From: Acaudatibacter sp035532115 | Lineage (GTDB): Bacteria > Pseudomonadota > Alphaproteobacteria > Caulobacterales > Caulobacteraceae | DNA length: 64,000 nt | Assembly (NCBI GenBank): GCA_035532115.1 | Contig: DATKRO010000038.1 | Span: 26,661 to 90,660, forward strand | Direction: 5' to 3' | Shown here: one piece after another, positions 1-7,411 of the stretch | Layout of the letters: each line of letters starts with the position of its first letter | How positions within the stretch are numbered: the stretch's first letter is position 1 | Notes under the pieces: generated by a model | What the model saw: the letters and a program-made list of their open reading frames with translations, nothing else | Database searches by the model: none | Told to the model about the DNA's origin: nothing | Position numbers and translations under genes: made by a program

Positions 1-1526
1 CTTCGCTGGCCGGCCATCTGAAGCTCGCCAACCTGTGCTGGATCTACGACGACAACCAGGTCTCGATCGAGGGCTCGACCGAGCTTGCCTTCACCGAGGA
101 CGTGACGCGGCGCTTCGAGGGCTACGGCTGGGCGACGCGGACGCTCGAGGACGCCAACGACTGCGAGGGTTTCGCCGCCGCGCTCGAGGCGTTCCGCAGC
201 CAGAGCGACCGGCCGATGCTGATCCGGGTGAAGAGCATCATCGGCTTCGGCTCGCCACACCGGCAGGGGACCTCGAAGATCCACTCCGACCCGCTCGGCG
301 AGGAGGAGGTGCGGCTCACCAAGCGCGCCTACGGCTGGCCCGAAGACGCGCAGTTCCTGGTTCCGGACGGCGTGCGTGCGCGCATGGACGAGGGGATCGG
401 CGCGCGCGGCCGCAGCTTGCGCGGCGCCTGGGAGGCGGCTCTGCAGCGCTATGGCGAGGCCTTCCCCGGCCAGGCGGCCGAACTGCGCCGGATCTGGTCC
501 GGCGAACTGCCCGACGGCTGGGACGAGGCCCTGCCGAGCTTTCCCGCGGACGCCAAGGGGCTGGCGACGCGCGAGGCCTCCGGCAAGGTGCTGGGCGCCG
601 TCGGCCCGGCGATACCCTGGCTCGTGGGCGGCTCGGCCGACCTTGCGCCCTCGACCAAGACCCACCTCGACTTCGCCGACGCCGGCGACTTCGCCGCCGG
701 CGCCTACCGCGGCCGCAACCTGCGTTTCGGAGTGCGCGAGCACGTCATGGGGGCCTGCGCCAACGGCCTCGCGCTCTCGGGCCTGCGGCCCTACGTCGGC
801 ACCTTCCTGGTGTTCAGCGACTACATGCGCCCGCCGATCCGGCTGGCGGCGCTGATGGAGCTGCCGGCGGTGTTCGTCTTCACCCACGATTCCATCGGCC
901 TGGGCCAGGACGGGCCGACCCACCAGCCCATCGAGCATCTGGCCTCGCTGCGCGCCATCCCCGGCCTGACGGTGATCCGGCCCTGCGACGCCAACGAGAC
1001 CGTCGCCGCCTGGCGCATCGCGCTCGAGCGGCGCCGGCCCACCTGCCTGGTGCTGTCGCGCCAGGCCTTGCCGACGCTGGACCGGACCCGCTATGCGCCC
1101 GCCGACGGCCTGGCGCGCGGCGCCTATGTGCTGGCCGATCCGCAAGGCGGCGGCGCGCCGCAGGTGATCCTGATCGCCAGCGGCAGCGAGGTTTCTCTGT
1201 GCCTCGCGGCGCAGGACCAGCTCGCCGCGGCGGGCGTGCGCGCCCGCGTCGTGTCCATGGCCTCGTTCGAACTCTTCGAAGCCCAGCCGCGCAGCTATCG
1301 CGAATCGGTGCTGCCGTCGCAGATCACCGCGCGGGTGGCCGTCGAGGCCGCCGCGCCGCTGGGGTGGGACCGCTATGCCGGGGCGGGCGGCGAGATCATC
1401 GCCATGCGCAGCTTCGGCGCCTCGGCCCCGATCAAGGACGTGATGACGCACTTCGGCTTCACCGCCGATCACGTGCGCCAGGCCGCGCTGGCCCAGCTCG
1501 GCGCCGCCACGGAGGCGAGGCCATGA
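1..1526 (+). CDS. tkt: Transketolase, C-terminal part (5' end outside window)
   Basis: Transketolase moves two-carbon ketol units between sugar phosphates in the non-oxidative pentose phosphate pathway, using thiamine diphosphate. The gene enters the window already open; the first complete codon is at position 3 and reads into HLKLANLCWIYDDN, the end of the ThDP-binding domain. Downstream come the pyrimidine-domain motif GVREHVMGACANG (about 727-765), whose Glu activates the cofactor, and DSIGLGQDGPTHQP (about 889-930), typical of transketolase. The C-terminal transketolase domain follows. Roughly the first 160-180 residues are missing from view. The stop overlaps the start of tal by four bases (ATGA), indicating one translationally coupled operon. 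Confidence 0.96.
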   Translation, partial: SLAGHLKLANLCWIYDDNQVSIEGSTELAFTEDVTRRFEGYGWATRTLEDANDCEGFAAALEAFRSQSDRPMLIRVKSIIGFGSPHRQGTSKIHSDPLGEEEVRLTKRAYGWPEDAQFLVPDGVRARMDEGIGARGRSLRGAWEAALQRYGEAFPGQAAELRRIWSGELPDGWDEALPSFPADAKGLATREASGKVLGAVGPAIPWLVGGSADLAPSTKTHLDFADAGDFAAGAYRGRNLRFGVREHVMGACANGLALSGLRPYVGTFLVFSDYMRPPIRLAALMELPAVFVFTHDSIGLGQDGPTHQPIEHLASLRAIPGLTVIRPCDANETVAAWRIALERRRPTCLVLSRQALPTLDRTRYAPADGLARGAYVLADPQGGGAPQVILIASGSEVSLCLAAQDQLAAAGVRARVVSMASFELFEAQPRSYRESVLPSQITARVAVEAAAPLGWDRYAGAGGEIIAMRSFGASAPIKDVMTHFGFTADHVRQAALAQLGAATEARP

Positions 1527-2659
1527 CCAATCCGTTGCGCCAGCTGGAGAGCGCCGGCCAGGCGGTCTGGCTCGATCATCTGGATCGCAAGATCCTGGAT
1601 GGGGGCGAGCTTCAGCGCCTCGTCGACGAGGACGGGCTGACGGGCCTCACCTCCAATCCCTCGATCTTCGAGAAGGCGATCGGCGAGGGCGACGCCTACG
1701 ACGCGCGGTTGAAGGCGCTGGTGAAGGACGGCAGCAGCGCCCCCGAGGCGCTCTACGAGGGGCTCGCGATCGCCGACATCCAGCGCGCCGCCGACATCCT
1801 GCGGCCGACCTACGATCGGCTGGGCGGACGCGACGGCTACGTCAGCCTGGAGGTCTCGCCGGCGCTCGCCTTCGAGACCGCGGCCACGGTCGGCGAGGCG
1901 CAGCGGCTCTGGCGCGAGGTCGCCAGGCCCAACCTGATGATCAAGGTGCCCGGCACCACGGCGGGGGCGCCGGCGATCCGCCAGCTCATCTCCGAGGGCG
2001 TCAACGTCAACGTCACCCTGCTCTTCGGCATCGACGCCTATCTGGCCGTGGCCGAGGCGCATACCGCCGGCCTGGAGGCGCTGAAGGTGGCCGGCGGCGA
2101 CGTCGCCCGCGTCCACGGCGTCGCCAGCTTCTTCGTCAGCCGCATCGACACCCGGATCGACCGGGCGATCGATGCGCGGCTGAAGGAGGCGCAGGGCGAG
2201 GCGGCGGCGGCGCTGAAGCGGCTGCGCGGCAAGGTGGCGATCGCCAACGCCAAGGTCGCCTATCAGCACTACCTCGAACAGGTCGCCGCCGATCGCTGGC
2301 GCGCTCTGGCGGGCGCCGGCGCCTCGCCGCAGCGGCTGCTCTGGGCCTCCACCGGCGTGAAGGATCCGACCTATCCCGACACCCTCTACGTCGAGGCGCT
2401 GATCGGCGCCGACACCATCGACACCATGCCGCCCAAGACCATGGACGCCTTCCGCGCGCACGGCGAGGTCCGGCAGAGCCTGACCAGCGACGTCGAAGCG
2501 GCGCGCCGCGACCTGGCCGAGGCCGAGCGGCTGGGGCTGGATCTGGGCCAGGTCACCCGCGATCTGGTGGTCGACGGCGTGCGCCAGTTCTCCGACGCCT
2601 TCGGCGCCCTGCTGAAGGCCGTGGCGCAGAAGCGCGAGCGCATCCTCCAGGGCGCCTGA
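1523..2659 (+). CDS. tal: Transaldolase
   Basis: Transaldolase transfers a dihydroxyacetone unit from sedoheptulose 7-phosphate or fructose 6-phosphate through a Schiff base. The 378-residue product carries GLTSNPSIFEKAI near residue 40, typical of the long TAL group also found fused to glucose-6-phosphate isomerase in some bacteria. The segment NLMIKVPGT holds the Schiff-base lysine. LLWASTGVKDP further on is also conserved. The ATG at 1523 overlaps the tkt stop; the frame is open upstream to 35, but that extension only reads tkt in another frame. No fusion partner is present; the next gene is gnd, 22 bases away. Confidence 0.96.
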   Translation: MTNPLRQLESAGQAVWLDHLDRKILDGGELQRLVDEDGLTGLTSNPSIFEKAIGEGDAYDARLKALVKDGSSAPEALYEGLAIADIQRAADILRPTYDRLGGRDGYVSLEVSPALAFETAATVGEAQRLWREVARPNLMIKVPGTTAGAPAIRQLISEGVNVNVTLLFGIDAYLAVAEAHTAGLEALKVAGGDVARVHGVASFFVSRIDTRIDRAIDARLKEAQGEAAAALKRLRGKVAIANAKVAYQHYLEQVAADRWRALAGAGASPQRLLWASTGVKDPTYPDTLYVEALIGADTIDTMPPKTMDAFRAHGEVRQSLTSDVEAARRDLAEAERLGLDLGQVTRDLVVDGVRQFSDAFGALLKAVAQKRERILQGA

Positions 2660-2681
2660 CCATGCCGCCAGAGGAGGCGAG

Positions 2682-3668
2682 ATGCAGCTTGGCATAGTGG
2701 GCCTGGGGCGGATGGGCGGCAACATCGCCCGGCGGCTGATGCGCGGCGGCCACGAGTGCGTCGTCCACGACCGCGACGCCCGGGCGCTCGCCGATCTTGG
2801 CGGTGAGGGCGCGACGCCCGCCGCCGACCTCGACGAACTGGTTTCGCGCCTCGTCTCGCCCCGGACCGTCTGGGTGATGCTGCCGGCGGGCGGTCCCACC
2901 GACGAGACCGTCGCGGCGCTGGGCGAGCGCCTCGCCGCCGGCGACTGCGTCATCGACGGCGGCAACAGCTTCTATCGCGACGACATCCGCCGGGCCGAGG
3001 CGCTCGGCGCCAGGGCCATCGACTATCTGGACGTCGGCACCTCCGGCGGCGTCTGGGGGCTGGAGCGCGGCTATTGCATGATGGTCGGAGGGGCGGCGGC
3101 GGCGGTCGAGCGCATCGATCCGATCCTGAAGACGCTGGCGCCGGGCGTCGGCCAGATCCCCCGCACCCGCCGCGCTGCGGGCGCCGACCCCCGGGCCGAG
3201 CTGGGCTATATCCACGCCGGTCCGGTCGGCGCCGGCCACTTCGTCAAGATGGTGCACAACGGCATCGAGTACGGCCTGATGCAGGCCTATGCGGAGGGGT
3301 TCGACATCCTCAGCGGCAAGAGCGCGGCCAGCCTGCCGCAAGACGAGCGTTACGACCTCAACCTCACCGACGTCGCCGAGGTCTGGCGGCGCGGCAGCGT
3401 GATCTCGTCGTGGCTGCTCGACCTGACCGCTCAGGCGCTGGCCGGCGACGCGCGACTGGAGAAGTACAGCGGCCGGGTCGAGGACAGCGGCGAGGGCCGC
3501 TGGACCATCGAGGCGGCGATCGAGGAGGCGGTGTCGGTCGACGTGCTGGCCGCCGCCCTGTTCGCGCGCTTCCGCTCGCGCCAGGACCATACCTTCGGCG
3601 AACGGCTGCTGTCGGCGATGCGCTTCGGCTTCGGCGGCCATCTCGAGGAAGCCGCGAGGGGCCGGTGA
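2682..3668 (+). CDS. gnd: 6-phosphogluconate dehydrogenase, short decarboxylating form
   Basis: This enzyme oxidatively decarboxylates 6-phosphogluconate to ribulose 5-phosphate. The N-terminus MQLGIVGLGRMGGNIARRLM is a Rossmann dinucleotide fold. CVIDGGNSFYRDD and DVGTSGGVWGLERGY are 6PGDH substrate-site motifs, and GHFVKMVHNGIEYGLMQAY carries the catalytic lysine. At 328 residues it belongs to the short GndA/YqeC-type class, which tends to use NAD rather than NADP; the cofactor preference is inferred from family, not read here. A strong ribosome site, AGAGGAGG, lies just before the ATG. The gene sits between tal and a sugar phosphatase, so the operon contains both pathway branches. Confidence 0.94.
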   Translation: MQLGIVGLGRMGGNIARRLMRGGHECVVHDRDARALADLGGEGATPAADLDELVSRLVSPRTVWVMLPAGGPTDETVAALGERLAAGDCVIDGGNSFYRDDIRRAEALGARAIDYLDVGTSGGVWGLERGYCMMVGGAAAAVERIDPILKTLAPGVGQIPRTRRAAGADPRAELGYIHAGPVGAGHFVKMVHNGIEYGLMQAYAEGFDILSGKSAASLPQDERYDLNLTDVAEVWRRGSVISSWLLDLTAQALAGDARLEKYSGRVEDSGEGRWTIEAAIEEAVSVDVLAAALFARFRSRQDHTFGERLLSAMRFGFGGHLEEAARGR

Positions 3669-4495
3669 ACCAGCCCGCACCGTCCGGCCTCTTCATCTCC
3701 GACGTCGACGGCACCCTGGTGACGCCCGACAAGCGCCTGACGCCCGCGACGCTGGAGGCGGCTGGCGAGCTGCGCGCCGCGGCGGCGCCCTTCACCATCG
3801 TCTCCAGCCGCCCGCCGCGCGGCATGGCGCCGATCGCCGCGGCCCTGCGCCTCGTCCTGCCGTTCGCCGCCTTCAACGGCGCCAGCCTGGTCGGGCCGGA
3901 CCTGGAACTGATCGAGGCGCTGCGCCTCGCCCCCGACGCGGCGGCGGCCGCCCTCGCGCTCATCGAGCCGCGCGTGGAGGCGTTCGTGTTCGCGGGCGAC
4001 GCCTGGCTGGTGCGCGATCCGCAAGGGACCAAGGTCGAGCGCGAGCGGCGCACCGTCGGCTTCGAGCCCACCGTGGTCTCCGGCTTCGCGGCGGTGATCG
4101 ACCGCATCGACAAGATCGTCGCCGTTTCCGACGACGTTAGCGCGCTCGACCGCATCGAAGCCGAGCTGCGCGCCAGGCTCGGGGCTCTGGTCAACATCGA
4201 GCGCTCGCAGCCCTATTACGTCGATGTCACCCATCCCCTGGCCAACAAGGGCGCGGCGGTGCGCCGGCTGGCGGCGCGGCTCGGCGTCGACCTTGGCCGC
4301 ACCATCGTGCTCGGCGACATGACCAACGACATCGCCATGTTCCGGGTCGCCGGCTTCGCCATCGCCATGGGCCAGGCGCCCGATGCGGTGAAGGCCGCCG
4401 CCCAGGCGGTCACCAGGTCCAATACCGAGGACGGGTTCGCCGTCGCGGTCCGCGCCCTGGTGCTGCCGCGCCTCGCCGGCGCCAGGGTCGGCTGA
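3665..4495 (+). CDS. HAD-superfamily (Cof-type) sugar-phosphate phosphatase
   Basis: A Cof/IIB-type HAD hydrolase of 276 residues. Motif I is FISDVDGTLV near residue 10, with the nucleophilic and the acid/base aspartates. Motif II lies in PFTIVSSRPPRG. Motif IV is RTIVLGDMTNDIAMF in the C-terminal part, and the cap lies between. The GTG start at 3665 overlaps the gnd stop by four bases; the frame upstream only shadows gnd. Family members dephosphorylate sugar phosphates or cofactors such as pyridoxal phosphate or FMN. Its place in this operon suggests a sugar-phosphate substrate, but the sequence alone does not decide it. Confidence 0.88.
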   Translation: MNQPAPSGLFISDVDGTLVTPDKRLTPATLEAAGELRAAAAPFTIVSSRPPRGMAPIAAALRLVLPFAAFNGASLVGPDLELIEALRLAPDAAAAALALIEPRVEAFVFAGDAWLVRDPQGTKVERERRTVGFEPTVVSGFAAVIDRIDKIVAVSDDVSALDRIEAELRARLGALVNIERSQPYYVDVTHPLANKGAAVRRLAARLGVDLGRTIVLGDMTNDIAMFRVAGFAIAMGQAPDAVKAAAQAVTRSNTEDGFAVAVRALVLPRLAGARVG

Positions 4496-4496
4496 G

Positions 4497-5177
4497 GTGG
4501 TCCGCCCGATCGTCGTCGCGCCCTCGATCCTCGCGGCGGATTTCGCCCGCCTCGGCGAGGAGGCGAGGGCGGTCGAGGCCGCCGGCGCCGACTGGATCCA
4601 CGTCGACGTCATGGACGGCCGCTTCGTGCCCAACATCAGCTTCGGCCCCGACGTCCTCGCCGCGATCCGCCGCTCGACCACCCGTCCGCTCAACGTGCAT
4701 CTGATGATCGTCGAACCGGAGCGCTATCTGGAGGCGTTCGCCGCGGCCGGCGCCGACCACCTGCTGGTGCAGGCCGAGCCCGCCTCCACCATCCACCTGC
4801 ACCGGACCTTGAGCCGCATCCGCGAACTGGGCAAGAAGGCCGGCGTGGTGCTCGATCCGGCGACGCCGCCGGGGGCCATCGACTATGTCATCCATCTCTG
4901 CGAGGTCGTCCTCGTCATGACCGTCAATCCCGGTTTCGGCGGCCAGACCTTCCTGCCGGAGATGACCCCGAAGATCGCCGCGGTGCGCGCCCTCGCCGCG
5001 GCGCGGGGCCTCGCTCCGTTCGTGGCCGTGGACGGCGGCCAGGGCGCCGAGACGGTCGCGCAGGTCGCGCGCGCCGGCGCCGACGCCATCGTGGCCGGCT
5101 CGGCGATCTTCGGCTCGCCCGACTATGGCGCGGCGATCGCGGCGATCCGCTCGGCCGCCGAGGCGGCGCGCCGGTGA
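4497..5177 (+). CDS. rpe: Ribulose-phosphate 3-epimerase
   Basis: Interconverts ribulose 5-phosphate and xylulose 5-phosphate. The 226-residue TIM barrel shows APSILAADFARLGEE at the N-terminus, the metal-binding WIHVDVMDGRFVPN, LNVHLMI, MTVNPGFGGQ and VDGGQ, the complete set for Rpe with its histidine and aspartate ligands. The GTG at 4497 is one base after the HAD stop, so coupling is likely. It completes the set needed to recycle the gnd product through tkt and tal. Confidence 0.96.
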   Translation: MVRPIVVAPSILAADFARLGEEARAVEAAGADWIHVDVMDGRFVPNISFGPDVLAAIRRSTTRPLNVHLMIVEPERYLEAFAAAGADHLLVQAEPASTIHLHRTLSRIRELGKKAGVVLDPATPPGAIDYVIHLCEVVLVMTVNPGFGGQTFLPEMTPKIAAVRALAAARGLAPFVAVDGGQGAETVAQVARAGADAIVAGSAIFGSPDYGAAIAAIRSAAEAARR

Positions 5178-5686
5178 CGCAGACGCCCGGCGTGCTGGTG
5201 GTGATGGGCGTCTCCGGGTCGGGCAAGACCACCGTCGGTGCGCTGCTGGCCCGACGGCTCGGCTGGACGTTCAAGGAGGGCGACGAACTGCATCCGGCCG
5301 CCAATGTCGCCAAGATGGCGGCCGGCCATCCGCTCACCGACGCCGACCGCGCGCCCTGGCTGGAGGCGATCGGCGCCTGGATCGACGCGCGCCTCGCCGA
5401 GGGCGACCGCGCCGTGATCAGCTGCTCGGCCCTGAAGCGCGCCTATCGCGACCGGCTCGCCGAGGGCCGGCCGCAGCTGCGGTTCGTCTACATCGACGTC
5501 GACCAGGCGACCGTCGCCGAGCGCCTGGCGCGGCGCAAGGGCCACTTCTTCCCGCCGAGCCTGCTGGCGAGCCAGTACGCCGACCTCCAGCCGCCCGGCG
5601 CCGACGAGCCGGTGATCGCGGTCGACGGTCGCCTCGCGCCCGCCGCGCAGGCGCAGAAGGTCGCGGCCGACTTGGCGCGCGCCTGA
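5174..5686 (+). CDS. gntK: Gluconokinase
   Basis: Phosphorylates gluconate with ATP to give 6-phosphogluconate, the substrate of the gnd product three genes upstream. The 170-residue protein has the P-loop GVSGSGKTT near residue 15, then EGDELHPAANVAKMAAGHPL, the gluconate-binding segment of GntK, ISCSALKRAYRD, and the lid stretch RLARRKGHFFPP. Length is normal for the thermoresistant GntK class. The GTG start overlaps the rpe stop by four bases. This is the last gene of the tightly overlapping block. Confidence 0.95.
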   Translation: MTQTPGVLVVMGVSGSGKTTVGALLARRLGWTFKEGDELHPAANVAKMAAGHPLTDADRAPWLEAIGAWIDARLAEGDRAVISCSALKRAYRDRLAEGRPQLRFVYIDVDQATVAERLARRKGHFFPPSLLASQYADLQPPGADEPVIAVDGRLAPAAQAQKVAADLARA

Positions 5687-5851
5687 CGGGCGCCCGGCCT
5701 GGGCCGCGGAGCGGCTCGGGCATATTTGAAGGTCGGGAACGCGGGGCATGGCCGCAATCTTCCCGCTGCGTACCGATATTTGAGTTGGAAGTATGCATCT
5801 GGCCGCATAGGCTCGGCTGTCGCTTGTCGCGAAGCCAGAGGAAACGGACCC
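5687..5851 (+). promoter_or_regulatory. Leader region of the sugar transporter gene
   Basis: These 165 bases break the overlapping operon before the transporter. They are more AT-rich than their surroundings and hold two ATATTTGA copies (near 5722 and 5779) and a short inverted repeat TATGC..GCATA near 5792. A local promoter or operator is plausible; no consensus was proven. Confidence 0.3.
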
Positions 5852-7363
5852 ATGCACCAGCAGGCGCCGGCGCTCGGCGCCGGGGGGCGGCTGCCGTTCG
5901 TCACCCGGGTGCTCTACGGCGCCGGCTCGATGGCCAATGGCGCCAGCCTGACGGTCGGCGGCCTGCTGCTGCTCTACTACAATCAGGTGGTGGGCCTCTC
6001 GGCGCAGCTGGCCAGCCTCGCCCTCGCCATCTGCGTGCTGGTCGATGCGTTCTGGGATCCCCTCGTCGGCCAGGTCTCGGACAATCTGCGCTCGCGCTGG
6101 GGACGGCGCCACCCGCTGATGTACCTCTCCGCCGCCCCGGTGGGCGCCTCCTATGTCCTGCTGTTCTCGCCGCCGCACGGGCTCTCCCAGGGCCAGCTGT
6201 TCGGCTATCTGCTGGCGACGGCGCCCGCGGTGCGGCTCTCCATGAGCCTCTACGACGTGCCGAGCGGGGCCTTGGCGCCGGAGCTCGCGCCCGATTACCA
6301 TGACCGCACCGCGCTGCTGGGCTATCGCTGGCTTCTCGGGACCGTCGGCGGCGCCATCGCCGCGGTGCTGGCCTATGGCGTCTTCCTGCACCGCACCGCC
6401 GCCTATCCGCTCGGCCAGCTCAATCCGGCCGGCTATCCGCCGCTGGCGCTCAGCGTGGCGGCGCTGATGGCGGCCTCGATCGTCGTCTCCTCGCTGGGCA
6501 CCCACGGGCGCATCGCCCAGCTGCACCGGCCCGCCGCACGCCGGGTGGGGCTGGCGTCGAGCCTGCGTGAAATGATCGCCACCTTGGGCAACCGCAACTT
6601 CGTCGTCGCCGTGGTCGCCGGCGTCATCGCGGCGGTCTCCGGCAGCCTCTCGGGGGGGCTCGCCGTCTATTTCGGCACCTATTTCTGGCGCCTGCCCGCC
6701 AGCAACATCCTGGTGCTGGTGCTCACCGGCCTCGTCTCGACGCCCATCGCCGTCGCCCTCGGACCGTTCCTGTCGCGCCTGTGGGGCAAGCGCAACGCCT
6801 GCATGACGCTTTTCTTCGTCGGCGTCGTGACCGCCAACGCCCCCATCGTGCTGCGCCTGATCGGCTTCTTCCCGGCGAACGGCTCGCCCTGGCTGCTGCC
6901 GCTGCTCACCCTCAATTCGGTGCTGACCGGCGTGCTGGGAACCGGCGGCTTCATCCTGGTGACCTCGATGATCGCCGACATCGTCGAGGAGCAGCAGGTG
7001 AGGACCGGGCGCCGTTCCGAAGGCTTGCTCTTCGCCGCCGACGGGCTGCTCAACAAGATCGTCTCCGGCTTCGGCGCCATCCTGCCGGGCCTGCTGCTGG
7101 CGTTCGTCGGCTTTCCGGCGCGCGCCCATCTGGCGAGCCTGGATCCCGCCATCATGACGCGTCTGGCGGTCATCGTCGTGCCCATCACCACCGGCCTCAG
7201 CAGCCTCTCGATCTACTGCTGGCGCTTCTATCGCATCGATGCGGCGAGCCACGCGCGCGACCTCGACGCCATCGCCAGGGCCGCCGACGCGATGGCCGAG
7301 GCCGCCCCGCAGGACGCGGTCGCCGGCGCGCCCCGGATCGGAAGATGGACCGCGGGAGGCTGA
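5852..7363 (+). CDS. MFS sugar transporter, GPH (glycoside-pentoside-hexuronide) type
   Basis: A 503-residue inner-membrane protein with about twelve hydrophobic segments. The N-terminal part has the GPH-family pattern: a first helix ending in LLLLYYNQVVGLSA, then CVLVDAFWDPLVGQVSDN and SRWGRRHPLMY, and MSLYDVPSGALAPEL, which recall MelB, XylP and GusB. The family moves glycosides, pentosides or hexuronides with a cation. The frame opens upstream at a TTG (5726), but the ATG at 5852, with AGAGGAA before it, starts directly on the family N-terminus and is preferred. Position after gntK suggests uptake of gluconate, a pentoside or a related sugar; the substrate is not readable from sequence. 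Confidence 0.88.
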   Translation: MHQQAPALGAGGRLPFVTRVLYGAGSMANGASLTVGGLLLLYYNQVVGLSAQLASLALAICVLVDAFWDPLVGQVSDNLRSRWGRRHPLMYLSAAPVGASYVLLFSPPHGLSQGQLFGYLLATAPAVRLSMSLYDVPSGALAPELAPDYHDRTALLGYRWLLGTVGGAIAAVLAYGVFLHRTAAYPLGQLNPAGYPPLALSVAALMAASIVVSSLGTHGRIAQLHRPAARRVGLASSLREMIATLGNRNFVVAVVAGVIAAVSGSLSGGLAVYFGTYFWRLPASNILVLVLTGLVSTPIAVALGPFLSRLWGKRNACMTLFFVGVVTANAPIVLRLIGFFPANGSPWLLPLLTLNSVLTGVLGTGGFILVTSMIADIVEEQQVRTGRRSEGLLFAADGLLNKIVSGFGAILPGLLLAFVGFPARAHLASLDPAIMTRLAVIVVPITTGLSSLSIYCWRFYRIDAASHARDLDAIARAADAMAEAAPQDAVAGAPRIGRWTAGG

Positions 7364-7411
7364 GGAGGGGCGCGCGCAGGCGGCGCCGGCTCGGCCAGTT
7401 GGCGGCGGCTC

